The position numbers and the translations under genes are program-made. Below, piece by piece: positions 24,563-32,924 of a stretch of DNA of 64,000 nucleotides. The DNA comes from Actinomadura sp. WMMA1423 (lineage in GTDB: Bacteria > Actinomycetota > Actinomycetes > Streptosporangiales > Streptosporangiaceae), in the NCBI RefSeq assembly GCF_006547145.1, contig NZ_CP041244.1, positions 1,984,001-2,048,000 of the forward strand, in the 5' to 3' direction. The number at the start of each line of letters is the position of its first letter. Positions within the stretch are counted from its first letter, which is position 1. The notes beneath the pieces were generated by a model. It saw only the letters and a program-made list of their open reading frames with translations. It did not search any database and was not told where the DNA came from.

Positions 24563-26601
24563 CGGGAGGTCACCACCAGGTTGCCGTGGCCGTCCAGGAT
24601 CGCTGCGAAGCCGGGGTGCAGCGGGAGCGTCGATCCGAACTCCTCGATCACCGCCGGTCCTTCGACGGTGTCGCCGGGCGCGAGTTTCTCCCGCCGGTAG
24701 ACCGCCGACTCCTCCCAGGCGTCGAAGTAGACCCTGCGGGTGCCGGTGCGGGCCCGGGAGGCGTCGCCGTCCCCGGGCGGCCGCTCGGGCAGGCTCGGCC
24801 GTTCGATCGGGCCGATGCCGGAGACCCGCAGGTTGACCCATTCGACCGGGTGGCGCGGGTCGTCGCGGTAGCAGTAGCCGTAGAGGGCCTCGTGCGCGTC
24901 GTGGAACCGGCGGACGACCTCGGCGCGCAGCCCCTCGTCCGGCGGCCCGGCGGGCGCGGCGACCCGGACCTCGAACGCCTGCCCGTAGTAGCGCAGGTCG
25001 GCGGAGCGGGCGAAGCGGCGGCGGTCCTCGGGGAACCCCTCGCGGGCCAGCGCCCCGGCCGCCTCGGCTTCGAGGTCGGCGTAGACCTCGGCGAGGAGCG
25101 CGGGGTCGAGTTCGGCGTCGCGGACGACGCGGGTCCGGACGTAGTCGTTCTTCACGTCCACCGTGAGCAGCCCGAACGCCGACAGGTTGCCGGGGTTCTC
25201 CGGGATGACGGCGGCGGGCAGGCCGAGGACGTCGAGCAGCCGGCACGCCAGCAGGGGCCCGGAGCCGCCGAACGCGACGAGCGGGTAGTCGCGGACGTCC
25301 AGGCCGCGCTTCACGGTGATCTGCCGGATGGCGTTGGCCTGGTTCCACGCGGAGATCTCCAGGATCCCGGCGGCGGCCCGCTCGACCGGCAGGCCGAGCT
25401 CCGCGGCGAGCGCCCCCAGGCCGCGGCGGGCGGCGTCAACGTCCAGCGGCACCTCGCCGCCCAGCAGGTGCGGCGGGATGCGCCCGAGGACGGCGTGCGC
25501 GTCGGTCACCGTGGCCTCGGCCCCGCCGCGCCCGTAGCAGAGCGGTCCGGGATCGGCCCCGGCGCTGCGCGGGCCGACCTTCAGCGCACCCTCCGGCGAG
25601 CGCCACGCGACCGATCCGCCGCCCGCGCCGACGGTCACGATGTCGATCATCGGGATCTTCACGGGATGGCGGCCGATCGAGCCCTCGGTGGTGAGGGTCG
25701 GCTCGCCGTCCAGGACGACCGCGACGTCGGTGGACGTCCCGCCTCCGTCCAGCGTCACCACCGAGCCGTGCCCGCTGCGCGAGACGACGAACGCCGCGCC
25801 GAGCGCCCCGGCGGCCGGGCCGGACAGGACGGTCGTGATCGGCTGCCGCGCCACCTCGTCCGCCGAGAGCACGCCGCCGTTGCTCTTCATCACCAGCAGC
25901 CGCGACGCGACGCGCTCGGCGATGCGCGCGAGGTAGCCGTTCATCGCGGGTTTGACGGCGGCGTCGACGAGCGTCGTCACCGACCGCTCGTACTCGCGGT
26001 ACTCGCGCAGCACCTCGCACGACAGCGACACGACCGCGTCCGGATGCTCGCGGGCCAGCACGTCCCGCATCGCCAGCTCGTGCGACGGGTCGGCGTAGGA
26101 GTGCAGGAAGCACACCCCGATCGCGAGGATCCCCTGGTCGCGGAACCAGCGGGCCGCGGCGACCGCCGACTCCTCGTCGAACGGGCGCAGCTCGGCGCCG
26201 GTGTGGTCGAGCCGCCCGCCGACCGCCCGCACCCGGTGCGCGGGGACGATCCGCGGCGGCTTCACCCAGAAGTAGCTGTTGCCGTAGCCGTCAGGGACGC
26301 TCTGCCTGGCGATCTCCAGGATCGACTCGAAGCCCTCGGTGGTGACGAGGCCGAGGTCGTCGATCCGGTCCTCCAGGAGCCGGTTCGTCGCGACCGTGGT
26401 GCCGTGCGACAGCGCCGCGACGTCCCCGGGCCCCGCGCCCGCCATCCGGAGGATCTTGGCGACGCCGTCGGCGAAGCCCTCGGCGGGGTCGGCGGGCGTC
26501 GAGGGCGTCTTCGTGGTGACGAGGGCGCCGTCCCCGTCCAGCGCGACGACGTCGGTGAACGTCCCGCCCGTGTCGATGCCGATCCGCAGCCGCTTCGCCA
26601 T
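24559..26601 (-). CDS. hyuA: hydantoinase A/oxoprolinase family protein (HyuA)
   Basis: 680 aa. Starts with RIGIDTGGTFTDVVALD, the phosphate-binding motif of the HyuA ATPase, then SHGTTVATNRLLE, ERSVTTLVDAAVKPAM, LLVMKSNGGV, TVLSGPAAGALGAAFV, LDGGGTSTDVAVV and VAFGGSGPLLACRL. Phosphorylates the lactam substrate that HyuB hydrolyses. First gene of hyuA-hyuB. No transporter is adjacent. Candidate PucR motif 44 bp upstream. Confidence 0.93.
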   Translation of the reverse strand: MAKRLRIGIDTGGTFTDVVALDGDGALVTTKTPSTPADPAEGFADGVAKILRMAGAGPGDVAALSHGTTVATNRLLEDRIDDLGLVTTEGFESILEIARQSVPDGYGNSYFWVKPPRIVPAHRVRAVGGRLDHTGAELRPFDEESAVAAARWFRDQGILAIGVCFLHSYADPSHELAMRDVLAREHPDAVVSLSCEVLREYREYERSVTTLVDAAVKPAMNGYLARIAERVASRLLVMKSNGGVLSADEVARQPITTVLSGPAAGALGAAFVVSRSGHGSVVTLDGGGTSTDVAVVLDGEPTLTTEGSIGRHPVKIPMIDIVTVGAGGGSVAWRSPEGALKVGPRSAGADPGPLCYGRGGAEATVTDAHAVLGRIPPHLLGGEVPLDVDAARRGLGALAAELGLPVERAAAGILEISAWNQANAIRQITVKRGLDVRDYPLVAFGGSGPLLACRLLDVLGLPAAVIPENPGNLSAFGLLTVDVKNDYVRTRVVRDAELDPALLAEVYADLEAEAAGALAREGFPEDRRRFARSADLRYYGQAFEVRVAAPAGPPDEGLRAEVVRRFHDAHEALYGYCYRDDPRHPVEWVNLRVSGIGPIERPSLPERPPGDGDASRARTGTRRVYFDAWEESAVYRREKLAPGDTVEGPAVIEEFGSTLPLHPGFAAILDGHGNLVVTSR

Positions 26602-26644
26602 GACAAGGGTCTACCGGACGCCGCCCACCTGGGAAACCGTCGCA

Positions 26645-26653
26645 ATCTGCCAA
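26645..26653 (-). promoter_or_regulatory. TTGGCAGAT motif upstream of hyuA
   Basis: Minus-strand TTGGCAGAT, preceded by CCTCCG and followed by TGCGACGG, 44 bp before the hyuA start. The identical 9-mer occurs in the same orientation relative to the genes at 34521-34529 and 36509-36517. Confidence 0.5.
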
Positions 26654-26743
26654 CGGAGGCGGCGTTCTTTCGTGACCCGGGTGCGGATAGGCTGAGCAGC
26701 TCTGTTCCGTCCGTCCATCCGACAAGACCGCTGGAGCCCGTTC

Positions 26744-27118
26744 ATGGCGCTTGAACGCCCCGAGATCGACTTCCCCGAGGGCCAGCCGCCCGCCTACCTC
26801 GACATCACCGACATCACCGAGGGCGACGGCCCCGAGGCCGTCAAGGGCTCGCAGGTGTCGATGCACTACGTCGGCGTGTCGTGGTCGACCGGCGAGGAGT
26901 TCGACGCGTCCTGGAACCGCGGCGGCACGCTCGACTTCGAGCTCGGCTCCGGCCGCGTCATCAAGGGCTGGGACATGGGCATCGCCGGGATGAAGGTCGG
27001 CGGCCGCCGCAAGCTCGTCATCCCGCCGCACCTCGCCTACGGCGACCGCAGCCCGAGCCCCGCCATCAAGCCCGGCGAGACGCTCATCTTCGTCGTCGAC
27101 CTGGTCGGCGTCGGCTAG
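26744..27118 (+). CDS. FKBP-type peptidyl-prolyl cis-trans isomerase
   Basis: 124 aa, single FKBP domain: VSMHYVGVSWSTGEEFDASW, FELGSGRVIKGWDMGIAGMKVGGRRKLVIPPHLAYGDRSPS and LIFVVDLVGV. The ligand-pocket residues Tyr (HYVG), Asp (EFDASW) and Trp (KGWD) are all present. No signal peptide, so it is cytosolic. Stand-alone gene, ATG with GGAG upstream, ended by a strong stem-loop at 27144-27181. Confidence 0.96.
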   Translation: MALERPEIDFPEGQPPAYLDITDITEGDGPEAVKGSQVSMHYVGVSWSTGEEFDASWNRGGTLDFELGSGRVIKGWDMGIAGMKVGGRRKLVIPPHLAYGDRSPSPAIKPGETLIFVVDLVGVG

Positions 27119-27143
27119 CAGGCGCCGACTGACCGCCTCGAAC

Positions 27144-27181
27144 GGCGGGCGTCCCGGGCAGCGGTGTCCGGGGCGCCCGCC
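27144..27181. terminator. stem-loop terminator between convergent FKBP and coxG genes
   Basis: Fourteen consecutive pairs (one T-G wobble) close a 10-base loop. The left arm begins GGCGGGCGTCCC and the right arm ends GCGCCCGCC. No T-run follows. High-GC actinobacterial terminators often lack one. Placed to serve both converging genes. Confidence 0.7.
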
Positions 27182-27229
27182 GTCGCCGTCATCGGGTGCC
27201 CTCGCCTTTCCGGGGTCGCGCGGCGCGCC

Positions 27230-27892
27230 TCAGCGGGAGCGGCGGCCTATGAGGTAGCCGACCGCGACGCCCGCGAGGGCGACCACTCCGCCGGTTCCGA
27301 ACGCGGCGGCCATCGGGAGCCAGGCCCCCGCGGGCGCCGGCTCGGCCGCGGCCCGTCCCGGGTAGACGGCGCGTCCCGGGGCCGCGGGCCCGGCGGCGGG
27401 CGCCGGGGACCCGGGCGGCGGCTCCGCGGCCGGGGCCAGGGGCGGGACCGGTGCCGGGGCGATGAGGTCGCGTTCGACGGCGGAGAAGAACTCGCCCGCG
27501 GTGCGCTTGGCGACGCTGCCGAGCATCCGCTGCCCGACGCCGCCGACCATCCCGCCGACGACCGCGTCCGCGTCGTAGTCGATGCGGGTGGCGCCGCCGC
27601 CGTCCGAGAGCCGGACGCGGACGGTGGCGTCCACCGTGCCGGGCGCGCCCTGGCCGCGGGCCCGCAGCACGAACGAGCGCGGCGGGTCGGGGTCGGCCAG
27701 CTCGACCTGCCCCACGTAGGTGCCCTGGATCGACGCGACGCCCGCCGTGACCGTCATGCGGTAGGTGCCGTCCCCGTTCTCCTCCAGGGAGCGGCACCCG
27801 GGAATCGTCCTCGCCAGCACGGCCGGGTCCTGGAGCGCGTCCCAGACGCGGTCGAGCGGCGCGGCGACGCTGGCACTGCCGGTGAGCTGCAT
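27230..27892 (-). CDS. coxG: CoxG-like SRPBCC protein with C-terminal membrane anchor
   Basis: 220 aa. Residues 1-145 form an SRPBCC/CoxG domain (GSASVAAPLDRVWDALQDPAVLARTIPGCRSLE, GTYVGQVEL, DYDADAVVGGMVGGVGQRML, AGEFFSAVERDL). A Pro/Ala-rich linker follows, then one hydrophobic helix GGVVALAGVAVGYLIGRRSR. CoxG recruits the molybdenum hydroxylase machinery to the membrane and supports electron transfer to quinone in CO-oxidisers. Here it lies 1.3 kb from the CoxL-type subunit gene, so a similar role is inferred. Confidence 0.82.
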   Translation of the reverse strand: MQLTGSASVAAPLDRVWDALQDPAVLARTIPGCRSLEENGDGTYRMTVTAGVASIQGTYVGQVELADPDPPRSFVLRARGQGAPGTVDATVRVRLSDGGGATRIDYDADAVVGGMVGGVGQRMLGSVAKRTAGEFFSAVERDLIAPAPVPPLAPAAEPPPGSPAPAAGPAAPGRAVYPGRAAAEPAPAGAWLPMAAAFGTGGVVALAGVAVGYLIGRRSR

Positions 27893-28115
27893 GACCCGAC
27901 TTTAGAGAACCCCGCGGCCTCGCCGAACGGCAACTTCTGCCGAGTACACGCCGAGGATTGGGCAGATGCGCTCCCCGGCGCCCTGGGAATGGTCAGATAT
28001 GTCCGCCAGGTTCCGTGCGGGGCGAACCTCGACCGCCGCTCGCGCGTCAACCGATGCGGACCCACTGCACCCGCAGCGGACCGCAAGCCCCCCGAGCGAA
28101 CGGAGTACGCGGCCG

Positions 28116-28961
28116 ATGCCAGCGAAGACGCCCGTGATCGCCATGGTCGCCGCCGGTGTGCTCGGCGTGGCGGCGGGCGCCTGGCCCGTGGCGACCGCCG
28201 GGTTCGGCGGCGGCTCGGGCCCGTCCATGCGGACGCAGCTCGCGTCCGTGCTCGACGACCAGCAGTGGGCGACGCCCAAGCCCGGGTCGTGGACGATGCC
28301 GAAGCCGGAGGCGGGCGGCCTGCCGCCCGTCATCAAGCGCATCGAGACGCAGGAGCGCGTCGTCTTCCTCACGATCGACGACGGCTACACCTACGACTCG
28401 GAGTTCGTGAACCTCGTCCGCAAGGAGAAGGTCCCCATCCTGACGTTCCTGACCTCCACCTACATCAAGGGGCAGGGGCAGTACTTCTGGGCCATGCGCA
28501 ACGCCGGCTCGCAGATGGAGAACCACACCGTCACGCACCCCAACATGGCCACGCTCAGCGCCGAGTCGCAGAAGAAGGAGATCTGCGACTCCTCCGACGC
28601 CATCCAGAAGCAGTACGGGCGCCGTCCCCAGGTCTTCCGCCCTCCGTTCGGCAGCTACAACCAGACCACCTTGCAGGCCGCGAAGGAATGCGGCATCAAG
28701 TCGGTGCTGCTGTGGTCGGCGGAGTTCTACAACGGCACCTCCGGGCCCGGCGTCGGCTACAACGGCTTCGCGCGCGGCGACGGCGGCAAGGGCTTCAAGC
28801 CCGGCGACATCATCCTCATGCACTACCGCAAGGGGCTCGCCCAGGAGTTCCAGATGATCCTCGGCTGGATCAGGCAGGCCGGCTTCCGGCCCGCCGCGGT
28901 CGAGAACTACCTGCCGAGGTCCCTGGGCGGAAACGCCCCCGACCAGCCGTCGCACGCCTGA
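28116..28961 (+). CDS. polysaccharide deacetylase (NodB domain), secreted or anchored
   Basis: 281 aa from the ATG at 28116. N-terminal hydrophobic segment VIAMVAAGVLGVAAGAWPVATAGF (residues 6-29) is a signal or anchor. NodB motifs: TIDDGY (metal Asp), ENHTVTHPNM (His ligands), RPPFGSYN (Arg/Pro substrate-binding motif), LLWSAEF and DIILMHY. Removes N- or O-acetyl groups from a cell-wall or secreted glycan. Divergent from coxG and convergent with the molybdenum hydroxylase operon. Confidence 0.9.
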   Translation: MPAKTPVIAMVAAGVLGVAAGAWPVATAGFGGGSGPSMRTQLASVLDDQQWATPKPGSWTMPKPEAGGLPPVIKRIETQERVVFLTIDDGYTYDSEFVNLVRKEKVPILTFLTSTYIKGQGQYFWAMRNAGSQMENHTVTHPNMATLSAESQKKEICDSSDAIQKQYGRRPQVFRPPFGSYNQTTLQAAKECGIKSVLLWSAEFYNGTSGPGVGYNGFARGDGGKGFKPGDIILMHYRKGLAQEFQMILGWIRQAGFRPAAVENYLPRSLGGNAPDQPSHA

Positions 28962-29029
28962 AAGCGACCTTCCCGGAGGAAACTCGGTTGGGCGGGAGTC
29001 CCGGGGGGCTCTGTGCCTAAGGTCAACAC

Positions 29030-29076
29030 GCTGGCGGGGTCGAGGTCCCCTGCTTTCCCGAGCCGACCCCGCCAGC
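29030..29076. terminator. 13-bp perfect stem-loop between convergent genes
   Basis: GCTGGCGGGGTCG (29030-29042) and CGACCCCGCCAGC (29064-29076) pair perfectly around a 21-base loop, in the 187-bp gap between the polysaccharide deacetylase stop and the molybdenum hydroxylase large-subunit stop. Probable bidirectional terminator. Confidence 0.75.
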
Positions 29077-29148
29077 CACGAACGGCACGCCCCCGGCCGG
29101 CCGGACTCGAACGGCCTGACGGCCCGGCCCGAACGGGTGGACGCACCG

Positions 29149-31563
29149 TCAGGCGACCTCGGCGCCCTCCGGAACGCGCAGGGACGGGTCGTCCGCGGCG
29201 CGCAGCCGGAGCGTGTAGAGGGAGTCCGGGGACAGCGGCATCGCGTCCACCCGGATCCCCTCCGCGTCCTCGACCGCCGAGGCGATCACCGCCGACACCG
29301 GGATGACGCCGGCCTCCCCCGCGCCCTTGATGCCGAGGGGGTTCAGCGGCGACGGCGTCTCCAGGTGGTCGGTCTCGATGCGCGGCACCTCCGTCGCGTA
29401 CGGCATCAGGAAGTCCATGAACGAGGCGTTGAGCAGCTGCCCCGACTCGTCGTAGACCATCCGCTCGTACAGGGCGCCGCCGACGCCCTGCGCGACGCCG
29501 CCGTGGATCTGGCCCTCCACCACCATCGGGTTGATGAGCCGCCCGCAGTCGTGGACGACCGCGTACCGCAGGATCGCGACCTCGGCGGTGTCCGGGTCGA
29601 CCTCCACGATCGCGGCGTGCGCGCCGGAGGCGAACGTGGAGCGCACCGGCGAGTAGTAGTCGCGGCCCTCCAGGCCGGGCTCGTCCCCGGCGGCGACGGG
29701 CGGCTCGGTGACCGGGCGGCCCACCGCGAACTGCGTCGCCGCGGCGGCCTCCTCGTCGAACGCGTAGCGCAGCGGGTTCGACAGGACCGCCACCGTCCGC
29801 AGCGGGACGGCCGCCGACCGGTCGCCGCGCACGTGCACGACCCCGTCGGTGATCTCCAGGTCGTCCGGGTCGGCCTCCAGGGCCTCTCCCGCGATGCGCA
29901 GCGCCTTCCCGCGGACCTTCCGGCACGCCAGCGCGATCGCGTTCCCGCTCATCACCGCCGCGCGGGACGCGAACGTGCCCACCGCGTACCCGAACCGCCG
30001 GGTGTCGCCCGTCGTGACGTTGACGTCCTCGATGGGGACGCCCAGCTCGGCGGCGGCGATCTGCGCGAACACGGTCTCGTGGCCCTGGCCCTGCGAGGTG
30101 AGCCCGGTCGACACGTGCACACGGCCCGCGGTGTCGATCTCGACGTGCCCGCCCTCGTAGGGGCCGACGCCCGTCCCCTCGACGTAGACGCCGAGGCCGA
30201 TGCCGATGCGGCGGCCCCGGGACGCGGCGGCGGCGCGCTCGGCCTCGAAGACGTCCCAGCCGATCAGGTCCAGCGCCTTGCCGAGCAGCTCCGGGTAGTT
30301 CCCCGAGTCGTAGATCAGCGGGCGGCCGTCCTGGAAGGTCAGGCCCTGGTCGTAGGGGAACTCGTCGGGCTGGATGAAGTTGGCCGCGCGCACGGCGGCG
30401 CGGTCGCGGCCGAGGTGGCGGGCGATGCGGTCCATCGTCCGCTCCATGCAGAACACCCCCTGCGGGCGGCCCGCGCCGCGGTACGGGGTGACGATGAGGG
30501 TGTTGGTGTAGAGGCTGACGACCTCCGCCCGGTACGCGCCGATCTTGTAGGGGCCGAGCAGCTGGGTGGAGGTGACGATCGGGATGATGATCCCGTACGG
30601 GGTGTAGGCGCCGTGGTCGTGCAGGATCCGCACGTCCAGGCCGAGGACGCGGCCCTCGTCGTCGAACCCGACGCGCACGTCCTGGAGCTGCCCGCGCTCG
30701 TGCGCGGCGGAGACGAAGTGCTCACGGCGGTCCTCGGTCCACTTGATCTCGCGGTCCAGCAGCCGCGCCGCCCACGGCACCAGGATCTCCTCGGGCCACG
30801 GGTGGACGATCTTCACGCCGAAGCCGCCGCCGACGTCCGGCGCGATCACCTCCACCTTGCCGTTCGGCATGCCGAGCCGCGCCGCGATCGCCGCCCGCAC
30901 GCTGGTGGAGGCCTGCGTCGAGGAGTACACGCGCAGCGACGCGTCGTCGGCGTCCCACCGCGCGTAGACGCCGCGGCCCTCCAGCGGCATGGACGCGCTG
31001 CGCTCGATGGACAGCCGGAACGCAAGCACGTGCGGCGCGGCGTCGATCGCCGCCGCCGCGTCGCCGTTCTCCTGGACCAGGACGGCGCCCACGTTGCCGG
31101 GCACGTCGTCGTGGACGAGATGCTCGGCGCGCTCGGCCGTCTCGATGCCGACGACGGGGGGCAGCGGCTCGTACTCGACGCGGATGCGCTCGGCGGCGTC
31201 CTCGGCCAGGTAGCGGTCGCGGGCCACGACCATCACGACCGGCTCGCCGACGTGCCGGACGGTCTCGCGGGCGAGCGGGTAACCGGTGCGGCCGTGGGTG
31301 AGCGCGGGGTGCGGGATGAGGAGCGGCAGCGGGTCCCCGACCTTCCCCGGCAGGTCCTCCCAGGTGTAGACGGCGACCAGCCCCTCGACGTCGAGGGCCT
31401 CCGACACGTCGATGTCGGCGATCCGGGCGTGCGCGTGCGGGGAGCGCACGAACGCCGCCGCGAGCGCGTCCCGGCCGAGGTCGTCGAGGTAGCGGCCGCG
31501 CCCGGTGAGGAGCCTGCCGTCCTCGCGCCGCTCGACCGGCTCACCGAAGACCCGGGTCCCCAT
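29149..31563 (-). CDS. xanthine-dehydrogenase/CoxL-family molybdopterin large subunit
   Basis: 804 aa. Domains: Ald_Xan_dh_C at residues 20-130, then molybdopterin-binding domains with GGGFGVK, PYRGAGRPQGVF, TGLTSQGQGHET and the catalytic-Glu motif IKGAGEAGVIP near the C-terminus. The active-site loop is the form II type (YRGAGR), not the AYxCSFR loop of true CO dehydrogenase, so CO oxidation is unlikely. It hydroxylates an aromatic or N-heterocyclic substrate. Subunit sizes (about 86, 30 and 17 kDa) and the UraA-like permease in the operon point to a pyrimidine. Start directly abuts the small-subunit stop. Confidence 0.9.
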   Translation of the reverse strand: MGTRVFGEPVERREDGRLLTGRGRYLDDLGRDALAAAFVRSPHAHARIADIDVSEALDVEGLVAVYTWEDLPGKVGDPLPLLIPHPALTHGRTGYPLARETVRHVGEPVVMVVARDRYLAEDAAERIRVEYEPLPPVVGIETAERAEHLVHDDVPGNVGAVLVQENGDAAAAIDAAPHVLAFRLSIERSASMPLEGRGVYARWDADDASLRVYSSTQASTSVRAAIAARLGMPNGKVEVIAPDVGGGFGVKIVHPWPEEILVPWAARLLDREIKWTEDRREHFVSAAHERGQLQDVRVGFDDEGRVLGLDVRILHDHGAYTPYGIIIPIVTSTQLLGPYKIGAYRAEVVSLYTNTLIVTPYRGAGRPQGVFCMERTMDRIARHLGRDRAAVRAANFIQPDEFPYDQGLTFQDGRPLIYDSGNYPELLGKALDLIGWDVFEAERAAAASRGRRIGIGLGVYVEGTGVGPYEGGHVEIDTAGRVHVSTGLTSQGQGHETVFAQIAAAELGVPIEDVNVTTGDTRRFGYAVGTFASRAAVMSGNAIALACRKVRGKALRIAGEALEADPDDLEITDGVVHVRGDRSAAVPLRTVAVLSNPLRYAFDEEAAAATQFAVGRPVTEPPVAAGDEPGLEGRDYYSPVRSTFASGAHAAIVEVDPDTAEVAILRYAVVHDCGRLINPMVVEGQIHGGVAQGVGGALYERMVYDESGQLLNASFMDFLMPYATEVPRIETDHLETPSPLNPLGIKGAGEAGVIPVSAVIASAVEDAEGIRVDAMPLSPDSLYTLRLRAADDPSLRVPEGAEVA

Positions 31564-32049
31564 TCACGCCTCCCCATTGAGCAGGTCCGCGGCGCGGTGC
31601 ACCGACTTGACGATGTTCTGGTACCCGGTGCAGCGGCACAGGTTCCCGGAGATCCCCTCCAGGACCTGGTCCTCCGTGGGGCGCGGCGTCTCGCGCAGCA
31701 GCGCCGTGACGGTGCAGAGGAAGCCGGGCGTGCAGAAGCCGCACTGCAGCCCGTGGCACTCGCGGAACGCCCGCTGCACCGGCGACGGCGTCCCGTCCGG
31801 CTCCGCGAGCCCCTCGACGGTCGTGACCTCGTGGCCCGCGGCGGTGACGGCGAGCATCAGGCACGAGCGGACCGGGTCGCCGTCCAGCAGGACGGTGCAG
31901 CAGCCGCAGACGCCGTGCTCGCACCCGACGTGGGTGCCGGTGAGCCCGAGGTCGTGCCGGAGCAGGTCCGACAGCAGCCGCCGCGCCGGGACCCGGGCCG
32001 TGCGGTGCGTCCCGTTGACGGTCAGCGCGACCTCGAAGCTCTCCGCCAT
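31564..32049 (-). CDS. (2Fe-2S) small subunit of molybdenum hydroxylase
   Basis: 161 aa. Plant-type cluster motif GCEHGVCGCCTVLLDG (about residues 42-57) and second cluster motif CGFCTPGF...CRCTGY (about 100-142), the two [2Fe-2S] sites of the family. Transfers electrons from molybdopterin to FAD. It overlaps the medium subunit by one base (TGATG) and is directly followed by the large subunit. Confidence 0.95.
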   Translation of the reverse strand: MAESFEVALTVNGTHRTARVPARRLLSDLLRHDLGLTGTHVGCEHGVCGCCTVLLDGDPVRSCLMLAVTAAGHEVTTVEGLAEPDGTPSPVQRAFRECHGLQCGFCTPGFLCTVTALLRETPRPTEDQVLEGISGNLCRCTGYQNIVKSVHRAADLLNGEA

Positions 32050-32912
32050 CAGTCCTCCGCCCTCCGCAGCGCCTCGGCCGCGGCCGCGTTCAGGGCGCGC
32101 TCGGCGAGCACGCCGGTCAGGTGGCGCCGGTAGCCGGCGCCCGCGTGGATGTCGGGTTCGGGGTCGATCCGCTCCCGGACGTGCGCGGCCGCCGCCGCCC
32201 AGTCCCCGCGGGGCCCGGCGGCGGCGGTGAGGTCGAGCACGAGCGGGGTCGGCGCGATGCCGAGGAACCCCGCCCGCGCGGAGGCGACCCGCAGGTCCTC
32301 GTCGAGGCCGACGACGGCCGCGACGCCGCTGAGCGCGTAGTCGCCGTGCCGCCGCGCCGTCTCGGCGAACGCGGTCCCGGTGCGGGGCGGCGCGGCCGGG
32401 AAGAACGCCGAGACGGCCAGCTCGCCGGGTTCGAGCGCCGACTCCAGCGGGCCGCGGAAGAACGCGCCGGCGGGGATGGTGCGGCGCCCCCGCGCCGACG
32501 CCGCCTCGACCGTCCCGCCGAGGACGGCCAGCACGGCGGGCATCTCGGCGGCGGGGTCGGCGTGGGCGAGACTGCCGACGACCGTGCCCCGGTTGCGGAT
32601 CACCGGGTGCGCGACGTGCCGGAGCGCCCGGCCGAGGAGCGGCTGCACGGCCGCCGCCTCCGCCGAGCGCTCCACCCGCGCGTGCCGGGCGAGCGCGCCG
32701 ACCCGCACGCCCTGGTCGCCGACGTGCAGCGTGTCCAGTTCGGCGACGCGGTTGATGTCGACCAGGTCCGGCGGCGCGGCCAGCCGCATGTTCAGCAGCG
32801 GGATGAGGCTCTGCCCGCCCGCGAGCACCTTCCCGCCGGGCGCGGCGGCCAGGACGTCCAGGGCCTCGCCGAGCGTGCCCGGCGCGTGGTACCCGAACGG
32901 AGGTGGTTTCAC
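32049..32912 (-). CDS. FAD-binding medium subunit of molybdenum hydroxylase
   Basis: 287 aa. FAD motifs LAGGQSLIPLLNMRLA (residues 30-45) and VIRNRGTVVGSLAHADPAAEMPAVL (about 104-128), then the CO_deh_flav_C region. Order medium-small-large is the coxMSL order. 12 bp downstream of the permease stop, so uptake and oxidation are co-transcribed. Confidence 0.94.
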   Translation of the reverse strand: MKPPPFGYHAPGTLGEALDVLAAAPGGKVLAGGQSLIPLLNMRLAAPPDLVDINRVAELDTLHVGDQGVRVGALARHARVERSAEAAAVQPLLGRALRHVAHPVIRNRGTVVGSLAHADPAAEMPAVLAVLGGTVEAASARGRRTIPAGAFFRGPLESALEPGELAVSAFFPAAPPRTGTAFAETARRHGDYALSGVAAVVGLDEDLRVASARAGFLGIAPTPLVLDLTAAAGPRGDWAAAAAHVRERIDPEPDIHAGAGYRRHLTGVLAERALNAAAAEALRRAED

Positions 32913-32924
32913 CGCGCCGCCCCG

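Noticed and set aside
27958..27967. TTGGGCAGAT between coxG and the polysaccharide deacetylase gene.
   Set aside because: Carries an inserted G and faces the deacetylase, so it was not counted as a regulatory copy.
29149..32912. True carbon monoxide dehydrogenase.
   Set aside because: The large subunit has the form II loop YRGAGR and lacks AYxCSFR.
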